64,000 bases of DNA from JAWHTC01 sp032586155 (lineage in GTDB: Bacteria > Pseudomonadota > Alphaproteobacteria > Rhodobacterales > Rhodobacteraceae). This document shows positions 43,597 to 53,106 of this stretch, piece after piece. The stretch covers positions 682,001 to 746,000 of the forward strand of contig NZ_JAWHTC010000002.1 in NCBI RefSeq assembly GCF_032586155.1, read 5' to 3'. Within the stretch, counting starts at the first letter, position 1. Every line of letters begins with the position of its first letter. Under the pieces are notes generated by a model that saw only the letters and a list, made by a program, of their open reading frames with translations, was not told the origin of the DNA and did not search any database. Position numbers and translations under genes: made by a program.

Positions 43597-44598
43597 ATGC
43601 CCACCGATGTCGACCTCTCGCAAAACCCCGAGGCCCAGCGATGGAACTATCACCCGCCGCATGCGGTGCGGCTCAACCCGATTTTCTCGTGGCCGCCAAA
43701 ACCGCGCGCGGTGTGGGATTGGTATCGCGGCGCATGGTTGCAAATGACGGCGCTCACCGTGCCATTCCTTGCCGCACTCCTGCTTTATTGGATTGTCCTG
43801 CCGCCGCTTGAAATCATGAAAACACTCCAGATCGGCTGGATCTTCCGCATCTGGCTGATGAATGTGGTGGCCCAAACCACCCTGGCCGGTTGCCTCCACT
43901 GGTGGCTTTACATGCGCAAGGGTCAGGGCATGCAGACCAAGTTCGACCGCCGTGACCTAACCCGCTCGAACGGTATTTTCACCTTCAACAACCAGGTGCT
44001 GGACAATATCTGGTGGACACTAGGCAGCGCCATGACCGTGGCCACCATCTACCAATGCCTGATCTTGTGGGTCATGGCCAACGGCTGGATTCCAACGGTC
44101 AGCTTCGCCCAAGACCCGGTCTGGTCAATCATCTGGCTGGCCTTCATCCCGATGTGGTCGGGCCTGCACTTCTACTGGGTGCATCGTCTTGAACATCAAC
44201 CGGCGCTCTACAAACATGTTCATGCCGTGCATCACCGCAATGTCAATGTCGGTCCTTGGTCAGGCATCTCGAACCACTGGTACGAAAACCTACTCTACTT
44301 CACAACTTACTTCGTTCACCTGATCATCCCGTCCCACCCGTTCCACCTTCTGTTTCACGCGATGTTCCAGCAGCTGTCGCCGGTCATGTCCCATGCTGGT
44401 TTTGAAAAAATTATCGTGAAGGAAAATGACATGAGCCGCTCTGGCGATTTCTTCCATCAACTTCACCACCGCTATTTCGAGTGCAACTATGGCACTTCCG
44501 AGATTCCCTTCGACAAGTGGTTCGGCACCTTTCATGATGGCAGCGCCGAAGCCACCGAGCGCACTAGAGCGCACAAGAAACAAATGTACACACGATGA
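43597..44598 (+). CDS. Sterol desaturase/fatty acid hydroxylase-superfamily protein 1
   Basis: 333 residues with four or more membrane segments and the di-iron His boxes: HFYWVHRLEHQPALYKHVHA, HRNVNVGPWSG and FHQLHHRYFECNYG. Likely a membrane-bound hydroxylase or desaturase of a lipid or amine; substrate not known. The start at 43597 follows a GGAG about ten bases upstream. It overlaps the next, paralogous gene by ATGA. Confidence 0.9.
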   Translation: MPTDVDLSQNPEAQRWNYHPPHAVRLNPIFSWPPKPRAVWDWYRGAWLQMTALTVPFLAALLLYWIVLPPLEIMKTLQIGWIFRIWLMNVVAQTTLAGCLHWWLYMRKGQGMQTKFDRRDLTRSNGIFTFNNQVLDNIWWTLGSAMTVATIYQCLILWVMANGWIPTVSFAQDPVWSIIWLAFIPMWSGLHFYWVHRLEHQPALYKHVHAVHHRNVNVGPWSGISNHWYENLLYFTTYFVHLIIPSHPFHLLFHAMFQQLSPVMSHAGFEKIIVKENDMSRSGDFFHQLHHRYFECNYGTSEIPFDKWFGTFHDGSAEATERTRAHKKQMYTR

Positions 44599-45560
44599 GC
44601 GACCGCCAGGAATGGAACCACACACCCACGACACCAATCATTGTGTCGCCGCTGTGGCAATGGCCGCCCAAACCATATGCGGTGTTTCGCTGGTATTTCG
44701 ACACGTGGTTCTGGATTACGATCAACATGATCATCGTTGGCTTGTCCGTGGTCGCCCTGTTCTGGGCCAGCCCGACACTTGAACAAGCCGCGCAACCCGG
44801 CGCGTGGATTCTCGTAATCCTGTTGCGCAACCTTGTGCTGACCTTTCTCGTGGCCCATGGCTTGCACCTCTGGTTTCACGGCTACTCGGTTCAAGGTACC
44901 GACAAGAAATATGATCCCCGTCCCTTTCCCCGCCAGGGACGCATTTTCACAGGGCACAGCCAGCTGACCGACAACATGATCTGGGCTTTGGCCTCAGGCG
45001 TGCCGATCTGGTCCGGGTTCGAGGTGTTGATGTGGTGGTCACTTGCCAACGGCTATGCCCCCTCGTCCACATTCGCCGCCTCGCCGATCTGGTTCGTTGC
45101 CTTGTTTTTCCTGATCCCGGTCTGGGAGAGTTTCTATTTCTACTGGATTCACCGCGCGCTTCACACCAATGCGCTCTATCGCTTTCACGCCCTGCATCAC
45201 CGCAACACCGATGTTGGCCCCTGGTCCGGCCTCAGTATGCATCCGATCGAGCACCTGATGTATTTCGGTACCGTCCTGATCCATTTTGTTGTCCCAAGCC
45301 ACCCGGTGCACGTCATCTTTCATCTGATGTTTTATGCCCTGACCGCCATCACCACCCACACCGGGTTCGAAGGGCTTTGGTTCCTGGGTAAAAAACGTAT
45401 GCATCTGGGCATGTTTCATCACCAGATCCACCACCGGTACTTCGAAGTAAATTATGGCAATCTCGATGTGCCTTGGGACCGGTTTTTCGGGACCTTTCAT
45501 GACGGAACCGCTGGGGCCAAGGCCATGATGAAAGAACGCTTAAAATCCCGAAAACGGTAA
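44595..45560 (+). CDS. Sterol desaturase/fatty acid hydroxylase-superfamily protein 2
   Basis: 321 residues, clearly a paralogue of the preceding gene: both begin with a W-x-[HY]-x-P stretch, share IFSWPPKPRAVW versus LWQWPPKPYAVF, and repeat the His boxes (FYFYWIHRALHTNALYRFHA, HHRNTDVGPWSG, HHQIHHRYFEVNYG). Translationally coupled through the ATGA overlap. A heteromeric or two-step hydroxylase is possible. Confidence 0.9.
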   Translation: MSDRQEWNHTPTTPIIVSPLWQWPPKPYAVFRWYFDTWFWITINMIIVGLSVVALFWASPTLEQAAQPGAWILVILLRNLVLTFLVAHGLHLWFHGYSVQGTDKKYDPRPFPRQGRIFTGHSQLTDNMIWALASGVPIWSGFEVLMWWSLANGYAPSSTFAASPIWFVALFFLIPVWESFYFYWIHRALHTNALYRFHALHHRNTDVGPWSGLSMHPIEHLMYFGTVLIHFVVPSHPVHVIFHLMFYALTAITTHTGFEGLWFLGKKRMHLGMFHHQIHHRYFEVNYGNLDVPWDRFFGTFHDGTAGAKAMMKERLKSRKR

Positions 45561-45565
45561 GCGAC

Positions 45566-46513
45566 TCACCCCCGCCGCAACCCCCGCGGCGTGTCGCCAA
45601 ACTCTTCACGAAACGCCCGGGTCATCGCGCTGGCATCCTGATAGCCACAGCGCAGCGCGATCTCGGCCACCGCCATGTCGCTTTCCAACACCAGCTTGCG
45701 CGCCTGGATCAGCCGCAACCGCCGATACACGGCCTGCGGCGTCGCGCCCAGCTGCGCCCGCATCCGCGCCTCCAAGTCCTTCTGCGACCGCCCCACCGCC
45801 CGCGCAATCCGCGCAATGGTGAGTGGCGCCTCAATGTTTTCCTGCATCACCGCCACCGCCCGGGCCACCGTCCGTGACCGGGCCAGCACACCCTCTTGCG
45901 CACCTTGTCCACCGGTCGCCTCTGGCGCCATGAACAAGGTCGCCACCTCGAGCCGCAGCGCCTGGCCATGGCGCTCGCCGATCAGTTCCATGATCAGCTC
46001 GAACGCCGCCAGCGCCCCGCTACAGGTGATCCGGTTGCCATCGATCACATGGCGCTCGCGCAGGGCCTCGACGTCGGGGAATGCCTCGGCAAATCGCTCC
46101 AGAACCTCCCAATGGATCGTGGCTTGCCGTCCATCCAGCAACCGCGCCGACGCCAATAGCCAACTGCCCGTATCGAACCCCGCAATCACACTATAACGCC
46201 CCGCCGCTGCACGTAATGCCCGCCCCGTCGCTGTCGTGGCGTGTTCTGCAAACCGATAGCTCGGCATCACAATCAGTATGTCGCCTGACGCGTCCGAGAG
46301 TTTTCCATGCGTCGCCACCGGCATCCCCGAGGACGACGCCACCAATCCACCCTCTAGCGACAGAAACCGCCAACGGTAAACCTCGCGTGCGGCAAACCCG
46401 TTCGCAGCGCGCAAAGGTTCAACTGTATTGGCCAGGCAATGGTTCGAGAACGCCTCGAACAAAAGCACGTCGACCTGCTGCGGTGCAGCGTTTTGATTCA
46501 CCCAATTTCGCAT
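45566..46513 (-). CDS. GlxA-type AraC-family transcriptional regulator
   Basis: 315 residues: N-terminal DJ-1/PfpI-like domain (QVDVLLFEAFSNHCLANTVE) and C-terminal AraC double helix-turn-helix (LTIARIARAVGRSQKDLEAR, VAEIALRCGYQDASAMTRAF). This arrangement is found in regulators of quaternary-amine catabolism (CdhR, GbdR, carnitine). Divergent from the acyl-CoA dehydrogenase gene with only 77 bases between starts, so it probably controls that cluster. Confidence 0.9.
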   Translation of the reverse strand: MRNWVNQNAAPQQVDVLLFEAFSNHCLANTVEPLRAANGFAAREVYRWRFLSLEGGLVASSSGMPVATHGKLSDASGDILIVMPSYRFAEHATTATGRALRAAAGRYSVIAGFDTGSWLLASARLLDGRQATIHWEVLERFAEAFPDVEALRERHVIDGNRITCSGALAAFELIMELIGERHGQALRLEVATLFMAPEATGGQGAQEGVLARSRTVARAVAVMQENIEAPLTIARIARAVGRSQKDLEARMRAQLGATPQAVYRRLRLIQARKLVLESDMAVAEIALRCGYQDASAMTRAFREEFGDTPRGLRRG

Positions 46514-46590
46514 GATTTTTTCTAACTCCGCACAATGTATCCATGCAATCCCCTTAAACTCGCGCCAACCCAGTTGAAGGAACCGCGCCC

Positions 46591-47754
46591 ATGCATTTCG
46601 CCCTGACAGACGAACAGAAGATGATCGTCGACACCACCCGCAGCTTTGTCGAGAACGAGCTTTACCCCCACGAGGCCGAAATCGAACGCACCGGCCACCT
46701 GCCGATGGAAATCATCAAGGACGTGCAGGCCAAGGCAATCAACGCCGGTCTTTATGCCGCCAACATGCCCGAAGAGGTCGGCGGAGCTGGGCTCGATACG
46801 TTGACATGGCTGCTCTACGAAAAGGAACTAGGGCGGGCGAACTATGCGCTGCACTGGACCTGCGTCGCACGGCCTTCAAACATCCTGCTGGCAGGCACGC
46901 CCGAACAACGCGAAAAATATCTTGAACCCTGCATGAAAGGCGAAACCTGGGATTGCCTGGCCATGACCGAGCCAGGTGCAGGATCGGACCTGCGCGGCAT
47001 GAAGGCTACGGCGAAACAGGACGGCGATGATTGGATCCTCAACGGCACCAAACACTTCATCTCACACGCCGATATCGCCGGGTTTTCTATCGTCTTCTTG
47101 GCAACCGGCGAAGAAGACACCCCGCGCGGCCCCAAAAAGCTGATCACCGCGTTTTTTGTCGACAAGGGAACGCCGGGTTTCACCGTGCGCGACGGCTATA
47201 CCAATGTCAGCCACCGCGGCTACACCAACGCGGTTTTGGAATTTGACGATTGCCGACTGCCCAAATCCGCCATTCTGGGCGAAATCAACAAGGGTTTCCA
47301 GGTGGCCAATGACTGGCTCGGGGCAACCCGCCTGCAGGTCGCCTCAACCTGCCTTGGCCGGGCAGAACGGGCGCTTCAACACTCCGTCGACTATTCCGCT
47401 GAACGCAAGCAGTTCGGTCAACAGATCGGCAAGTTCCAGGGCGTCAGCTTCAAGCTTGCCGACATGGCGATGGAGCTCAAGGCCGCCAACTTGCTGACCT
47501 GGGAGGCCGCCTGGAAATTCGATCAGGGCACCGTGACCGAGGCTGACATGTCGATGGCCAAACTCAAGGCGACCGAAATGTTAGCCATGGTCGCGGACGA
47601 GGCGATCCAGATCCACGGCGGCATGGGCCTGATGGATGAACTTCCGCTCGAACGGATTTGGCGCGACGCAAGGGTCGAACGCATCTGGGAAGGCACCAGC
47701 GAGATCCAGCGCCACATCATCAGTCGTGAATTGCTGCGGGCAGTAGGGGGATGA
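46591..47754 (+). CDS. Acyl-CoA dehydrogenase
   Basis: 387 residues, flavoprotein. Signatures AMTEPGAGSDLRGMKATAKQ and QFGQQIGKFQGVSFKLADM are present, and QIHGGMGLMDELPLERIWRD carries the C-terminal signature. The GlxA-type regulator and the downstream caiD suggest an acyl-CoA of a quaternary-amine chain, such as gamma-butyrobetainyl-CoA, but this is inferred. Confidence 0.93.
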   Translation: MHFALTDEQKMIVDTTRSFVENELYPHEAEIERTGHLPMEIIKDVQAKAINAGLYAANMPEEVGGAGLDTLTWLLYEKELGRANYALHWTCVARPSNILLAGTPEQREKYLEPCMKGETWDCLAMTEPGAGSDLRGMKATAKQDGDDWILNGTKHFISHADIAGFSIVFLATGEEDTPRGPKKLITAFFVDKGTPGFTVRDGYTNVSHRGYTNAVLEFDDCRLPKSAILGEINKGFQVANDWLGATRLQVASTCLGRAERALQHSVDYSAERKQFGQQIGKFQGVSFKLADMAMELKAANLLTWEAAWKFDQGTVTEADMSMAKLKATEMLAMVADEAIQIHGGMGLMDELPLERIWRDARVERIWEGTSEIQRHIISRELLRAVGG

Positions 47755-47766
47755 GTGTTGGAGGCT

Positions 47767-48027
47767 TCAGTCTTGCGGTTGCTCTCCGGAAGGGCACGCA
47801 TCAAGGTCCATCTCTGGGCCACCTGGTAAGCACTCACATGGACGGCCATCGTTGTCGCGATCATGTTGTCCGCAATCATCAGGAAAGCGGTGATGTCCGC
47901 TTTCTTTGCAGTGTTTCACTGCATCCTGATATGTCACGAATTCAGGGCAAAGTTTTTCGTGCCCATTTGCGGTTGAAACTGCAAAAACCGCAGCGCCGAC
48001 CGGTAACGAAAACAATCCGAGCCTCAT
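47767..48027 (-). CDS. Small exported Excalibur-domain protein
   Basis: About 86 residues with a signal peptide (MRLGLFSLPVGAAVFAVSTA). The C-terminal part DCGQHDRDNDGRPCECLPGG is the Excalibur signature, a calcium-binding-like D-x-D-x-D-G-x-x-C-E loop with Cys pairs, and the preceding TYQDAVKHCKESG matches the usual upstream helix. It is antisense in the 346-base gap between the acyl-CoA dehydrogenase and acyl-CoA synthetase genes. Start 48027 or 48039; no strong ribosome binding site. Confidence 0.72.
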   Translation of the reverse strand: MRLGLFSLPVGAAVFAVSTANGHEKLCPEFVTYQDAVKHCKESGHHRFPDDCGQHDRDNDGRPCECLPGGPEMDLDACPSGEQPQD

Positions 48028-48100
48028 TTTGCAATCCATTCGCCAACTTTTGGGCTGAACTTATCCCCCATAACAACCTCAGTAAATCCGAGCACAGCCA

Positions 48101-50116
48101 ATGACCCGTGATCTGTCCCGCCTGTTTCGCCCAAAATCCATTGCCGTGATCGGCGGCGGCGAATGGTGCCGTCAGGTAATCCTGCAATGCGAAAAGATGG
48201 GCTATGATGGCGTGATCTGGCCAGTCCATCCCAAGGGCGGCGCGCTGGCCGGACATCAGGTCTATACAAGGCTGGAAGAGCTACCTGCCCCCCCCGACGC
48301 TGCCTTCGTGGGCATTAACCGCAACGCCACGATCGAAGCCATCAACGTTCTATCGTCAATCGGCGCTGGCGGTGCCGTCTGTTTCGCCTCGGGTTTTTCC
48401 GAGGCCGCGGCCGAGGACGCCAGTGGCGCATCGCTTCAGGATCAGCTTGTAAAAGCGGCGGGCGACATGCCCATTCTCGGGCCCAATTGCTATGGCTTCG
48501 TCAATGCGCTCGACGGCGCGCTTCTGTGGCCCGATCAACACGGCTGCGGCCGCGTCGACAAGGGAGTGGCGATCCTGACCCAAAGCTCGAACATCGCGAT
48601 TAATCTCACCATGCAGCAGCGCGCCCTTCCTATCGCCTACACAGTAACTTGCGGGAACATGGCTCAAACCACCCAGGCCGAAATCGCCACAGGGCTTCTT
48701 GATGATGAGCGCGTTACCGCCATCGGCCTGCATATCGAAGGGTTCTCCGAATTGCGCGCCTGGGAGATCCTTGCGCAGAAAGCCCACGTCAAGGGTGTCC
48801 CGCTCATTGCTCTCAAGGTCGGCCGTTCGCAACAGGCCCAGGCCGCGACGGTCTCTCACACCGCCTCGCTTGCCGGCGGCGATGTCGGAGCACAGGCATT
48901 GCTGAACCGCCTTGGGATCCCGCGTCTCGATGATCTGACAACTTTCCTCGAAACACTTAAACTCCTTCATGTTGCCGGGCCTTTGGCAGACAACACGCTG
49001 GCCTCTGTCAGCTGCTCAGGCGGCGAAGCCAGCCTTGCCGCCGACACCGCTCATGGGCGGGGTCTGGTCTTCCCGCCGCTAAATGACCGCCAGAAAACCG
49101 GCCTTCGGGCCGCCCTAGGCCCTAAGGTCGCTCTGGCTAATCCACTCGACTATCACACCTATATCTGGCGCGACACCGAGGCAATGACGGAGGCCTTTTC
49201 TGCCATCACCGATCCCGGCATCGCTTTGACGATGCTGATCGTCGACTATCCCCATACCGACGCCACCGATTGGACTTGCGCAACCCAGGCGGCGCTGGCC
49301 ACCCGCGCCGCCACGGGACACCCTGTCGCCATTGTCTCCACCCTACCCGAGCTTCTGCCTACAAACGTGGCCGAAACCCTGATGGCTGGCAGTGTGATCC
49401 CCCTCCAAGGTCTTACAGAGGCCATCTCCGCCGCCGAAGCCGCATCATCGATCCGTGCCCCCGTCACCGACCCATTGTTGCTCCCCGGGGCCCCTGACAG
49501 CAGCGAAACCCTGACCGAAGCCCAATCCAAGGCCGCCCTTGCGGCCCATGGTCTCATCATCCCGCGCCACGTCACTGTTGTAAACGAGGTGGACCTGTCA
49601 ACGACGGATGAGCTGACCCCTCCGCTGGTTCTCAAAGGCCAAGGCATCGCCCATAAGTCCGAAGCTGGTGCCGTTGCCCTGAACCTCACCGCCGGCGAGC
49701 TAGCAGAAGCCACCGCCCTCATGCCCACCAACACATTTCTGATCGAAGAAATGGTGCAAGGCGGTGTAGCCGAACTCTTGATCGGTATCACCCGCGACCC
49801 GGCACATGGTTTCGTGCTGACCTTGGCCGCCGGGGGCGTCATGACCGAGCTTCTGGCTGACAGTACTTCACTCTTGGTTCCGGCCAGCCGGAACGACATG
49901 GCCCGCGCCCTAAGCAAACTTAAAACCTACAAACTGCTCACCGGGTTTCGCGGCAAACCGGCGGCCAATATCGACGCCGTCCTCAATGCGGGTGAAGCTC
50001 TGCAATCCTATGCCCTTGCCAACGCCGCCTCGCTGGAGGAGGTTGAGGTCAACCCGCTGATCTGTACGCCCGACACGGCCATCGCCGCCGACGCACTTAT
50101 CCGAAAGGCCCCCTGA
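48101..50116 (+). CDS. NDP-forming acyl-CoA synthetase (acetate-CoA ligase family)
   Basis: 671 residues. Order: CoA-binding Rossmann domain (FRPKSIAVIGGGEWCRQVIL), two succinyl-CoA-ligase-like domains with the phospho-His segment VSHTASLAGGDVGAQALLNR, then an ATP-grasp domain (LTEAQSKAALAAHGLIIPRH, VEVNPLICTP). Forms acyl-CoA from a free acid, with ADP rather than AMP as product. It sits two bases before caiD, so it probably activates the substrate for that pathway in place of the AMP-forming CaiC. Confidence 0.92.
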   Translation: MTRDLSRLFRPKSIAVIGGGEWCRQVILQCEKMGYDGVIWPVHPKGGALAGHQVYTRLEELPAPPDAAFVGINRNATIEAINVLSSIGAGGAVCFASGFSEAAAEDASGASLQDQLVKAAGDMPILGPNCYGFVNALDGALLWPDQHGCGRVDKGVAILTQSSNIAINLTMQQRALPIAYTVTCGNMAQTTQAEIATGLLDDERVTAIGLHIEGFSELRAWEILAQKAHVKGVPLIALKVGRSQQAQAATVSHTASLAGGDVGAQALLNRLGIPRLDDLTTFLETLKLLHVAGPLADNTLASVSCSGGEASLAADTAHGRGLVFPPLNDRQKTGLRAALGPKVALANPLDYHTYIWRDTEAMTEAFSAITDPGIALTMLIVDYPHTDATDWTCATQAALATRAATGHPVAIVSTLPELLPTNVAETLMAGSVIPLQGLTEAISAAEAASSIRAPVTDPLLLPGAPDSSETLTEAQSKAALAAHGLIIPRHVTVVNEVDLSTTDELTPPLVLKGQGIAHKSEAGAVALNLTAGELAEATALMPTNTFLIEEMVQGGVAELLIGITRDPAHGFVLTLAAGGVMTELLADSTSLLVPASRNDMARALSKLKTYKLLTGFRGKPAANIDAVLNAGEALQSYALANAASLEEVEVNPLICTPDTAIAADALIRKAP

Positions 50117-50117
50117 C

Positions 50118-50900
50118 ATGTCCGACCCGATCAAAACCCGCCGCGACGGCTCCATTCTCGAAGTGACACTCGACCGGCCCAAGGCCAACGCCATTGATCT
50201 CGCCACAAGCCGGATCATGGGCGACGTCTTTGCCGATTTCCGCGATGACCCCGAACTGCGCGTCGCGATCATAACCGGTGGTGGAGACAAGTTCTTCTGC
50301 CCCGGTTGGGACCTCAAGGGAGCGGCGGGCGGCGATGCAGTCGATGGCGATTATGGCCTCGGCGGTTTCGGAGGGTTGCAGGAGTTACGCGACCTGAACA
50401 AACCGGTGATTGCTGCAGTCAACGGCATATGTTGTGGCGGCGGGCTGGAATGGGCGCTGTCCGCTGACATCATCCTCGCCGCAGAACATGCAACCTTCGC
50501 GCTGCCTGAAATCCGATCCGGTACCGTCGCCGATGCGGCATCGGTGAAACTGCCCAAACGCATCCCCTATCACATCGCCATGGAACTTTTGCTGACAGGG
50601 CGCTGGTTCGACGTGGACGAGGCGCACCACTGGGGCATCGTCAACCACATCCACCCCGCTGATCAACTGATGGATCAGGCCTGGAAGATGGCCCGCCTTC
50701 TCGCTTCAGGCCCGCCGCTGGTCTATGCCGCTATCAAGGACATCGTGCGCGACGCCGAGGACGCAAAGTTTCAGGACAGCATGAATCGCATTACCAAGCG
50801 ACAGCTCTCCACTGTGGACACGCTTTACGCCTCCGAAGATCAACTGGAAGGCGCTCGTGCTTTTGCCGAAAAACGCGATCCCGTTTGGAAAGGGAAATAG
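50118..50900 (+). CDS. caiD: Carnitinyl-CoA dehydratase (crotonase family)
   Basis: 260 residues, close to E. coli CaiD along its length: RRDGSILEVTLDRPKANAID at the N-terminus, VAIITGGGDKFFCPGWDLKG, FALPEIRSGTVADAASVKLP and the C-terminal AFAEKRDPVWKGK, nearly identical to the E. coli end. It should interconvert carnitinyl-CoA and crotonobetainyl-CoA, or do so on an analogue. No caiB or caiC is visible. Last gene of the cluster. Confidence 0.9.
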   Translation: MSDPIKTRRDGSILEVTLDRPKANAIDLATSRIMGDVFADFRDDPELRVAIITGGGDKFFCPGWDLKGAAGGDAVDGDYGLGGFGGLQELRDLNKPVIAAVNGICCGGGLEWALSADIILAAEHATFALPEIRSGTVADAASVKLPKRIPYHIAMELLLTGRWFDVDEAHHWGIVNHIHPADQLMDQAWKMARLLASGPPLVYAAIKDIVRDAEDAKFQDSMNRITKRQLSTVDTLYASEDQLEGARAFAEKRDPVWKGK

Positions 50901-51228
50901 GAAATACCCGCACTGATTCTCGCATAACGTGTGCAATCAGGAGCAATCCTCCGGACGATTGCGCCCACAGAACCGCCCTTGGGCGGGAAATCGCCCACGG
51001 AATCACACGTTTCCATGTGTATTCGGCGGGATTTCAGCAATATCTTGTGTACGGGAGATTTCTGCATTTGCAGCATTTCCCGTCTTGCGTAGTATGTCTG
51101 GGTAGCCATAAACACGGTCACACATCGGGAGAAAGCTCGTTTCCTAGAAACACAGATTTTCTTTGTTCTCTGACCTGGCTCCTACTTTTCCCAGCCGGTC
51201 CAAAACACCAAGGTTGCTTGAGGGCTCC
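50901..51228. other. Gene-free promoter region before the sugar-dehydratase gene
   Basis: No coding frame with a clear start was found on either strand. The region should contain the promoter of the gene at 51229; no confident -35/-10 pair or operator was identified. Confidence 0.5.
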
Positions 51229-53106
51229 ATGACGATTTACGAGTTTGTTATGTCTCTGACGCGCAATCAGAAACGCAACACGTTTCTGGTGATTGACGGG
51301 TTGATGGTCCCTGTCGCGCTTAGCCTGTCCATCTTCCTGAACGCAGCCGACAACCTCACCTGGGATCTTGCCGGTCGGCTGGCCCCCCTGGTGGCAATCC
51401 TGATTGGCGTGGCGGTTGCTTCTTCGCATTTGCTTGGCCTCACACGAATCAAGCTGAACGCTTATGAATTCCAAGGGATCATCCGCACCGCAATACTGGC
51501 CGGTATAGTCGGCGTTTCCGGACTGTGCCTGAATTATGTTTTCAGCTACCCGGCAACCGGCAACACTTTCCTGATATTCACCATGGCGCTTTTGATCATG
51601 AGCGTTTCCGTTCGGATGTTCATGCGCCAGACTCTGATCCGCATCTATCGCACAGGGTTGGACCGGATGCGTGTGCTGGTCTATGGCGCAGGCCAGACTG
51701 GTCAGCAACTTGCTGCGGCCCTGCGCACCGACGACACCGTTCGGCCGGTTGCCTTCGTTGACGACAACCCAACACTGCAGTCGCTGGTGGTGTCAGGGCT
51801 TCCGGTTTTCGCTCCCTCGAAAATAAAAGAACTGATCGAAAATGAAGAGATCGACCGCGTGGTGCTTGCCATGCCGTCCTCGTCCCAGACTGTGCAGGCA
51901 CGCATCGCGCACAAGTTGCGTCAAATGGGCACTGAGGTTCATTCGCTTCCCTCTTTTGCGACACTGGTCGGTGAAGGCGATCTCGGCCAGCAATCCAGCC
52001 CGGTATCGCTCAGCGACCTCCTCGGGCGGTCGCGTCTTGAGCATGAATTACCCACCGTTTCGGACACCTATTCGGGCCATCGCATCCTGATCACCGGTGC
52101 GGGCGGATCCATCGGTTCGGAACTGTGCCGACAGTTGATCTCGTGCAAGCCGGAATCCCTTGTTTTGTTTGATCACTCGGAGCTGGCGCTCTACACCATC
52201 GTCAAGGAATTGCAGGAACTGACCAGCGGCATCGAAATCGTGCCGGTTCTGGGGTCAGTCTGCGACCGCGGCCTGGTCGACCAAGCCTTGACTGAAAACC
52301 ATGTCAACGTGGTGCTACATGCGGCCGCCTACAAGCATCTGCCGCTTGTCGAAATCAACGAAATCGCAGGCCTCGACAACAACGTGTTCGGCACCAAGAC
52401 GATGGCAGATGCCGCCCGGGCCAATGAGGTTGAACGTTTCATCCTCGTGTCGTCGGACAAGGCGGTACGCCCGACCAATGTCATGGGCGCTTCCAAACGT
52501 CTGGCCGAACTGGTGGTTCAGGATCTGTCGACCCGCTCGACAACCACCCGGTTTTCCATGGTCCGCTTTGGCAATGTGCTGGGGTCATCTGGTTCGGTCA
52601 TTCCACTGTTCGAGGAACAGATTGCTCGTGGCGGACCCGTCACCCTGACTCATGGCGAAGTCACACGCTATTTCATGACCATTTCCGAGGCTGCACGGCT
52701 CGTTCTGCTGGCCGGGTCCTTTGCCCGCGGTGGCGATCTGTTCGTGCTCGATATGGGCGACCCGGTTCCAATCCGCAAACTCGCCCGCCAAATGATCGAG
52801 GGCGCTGGTCTGACGGTGACGGACGAGGAAAACCCTGAAGGCGATATCGAGATCGTTGAAATTGGCCTACGACCCGGTGAAAAGCTGCATGAAGAGTTGT
52901 TGATATCGCCGGACATGCTGACCACGCCGCACCAAAAGATCATGCGCGCCCAGGAAAACTTTCTGTCCGAGATCGAAATGGCCAATGCGCTCAAGGACCT
53001 GCGTAGCGCAATCAGCACCCGCGACCCCAAGGCCGCACGCGCGGTGATTTCCCATTGGGTCGAGCGGTTCGAGGACAGCCAGAAAGTGGAACAGCAAATC
53101 AGCTAG
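51229..53106 (+). CDS. FlaA1/CapD-type membrane-bound NDP-sugar dehydratase
   Basis: 625 residues. Four membrane helices in the first 130 residues, a CoA-binding-like Rossmann domain (VLVYGAGQTGQQLAAALRTD), then the catalytic short-chain dehydrogenase domain: glycine motif ILITGAGGSIGSELCRQLIS and VSSDKAVRPTNVMGASKRLA. The YxxxK-type Tyr is replaced by Met (M-x-x-x-K), as usual in the CapD/PglF 4,6-dehydratases. Likely makes a UDP-4-keto-6-deoxy sugar for surface polysaccharide or glycans. Confidence 0.92.
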   Translation: MTIYEFVMSLTRNQKRNTFLVIDGLMVPVALSLSIFLNAADNLTWDLAGRLAPLVAILIGVAVASSHLLGLTRIKLNAYEFQGIIRTAILAGIVGVSGLCLNYVFSYPATGNTFLIFTMALLIMSVSVRMFMRQTLIRIYRTGLDRMRVLVYGAGQTGQQLAAALRTDDTVRPVAFVDDNPTLQSLVVSGLPVFAPSKIKELIENEEIDRVVLAMPSSSQTVQARIAHKLRQMGTEVHSLPSFATLVGEGDLGQQSSPVSLSDLLGRSRLEHELPTVSDTYSGHRILITGAGGSIGSELCRQLISCKPESLVLFDHSELALYTIVKELQELTSGIEIVPVLGSVCDRGLVDQALTENHVNVVLHAAAYKHLPLVEINEIAGLDNNVFGTKTMADAARANEVERFILVSSDKAVRPTNVMGASKRLAELVVQDLSTRSTTTRFSMVRFGNVLGSSGSVIPLFEEQIARGGPVTLTHGEVTRYFMTISEAARLVLLAGSFARGGDLFVLDMGDPVPIRKLARQMIEGAGLTVTDEENPEGDIEIVEIGLRPGEKLHEELLISPDMLTTPHQKIMRAQENFLSEIEMANALKDLRSAISTRDPKAARAVISHWVERFEDSQKVEQQIS

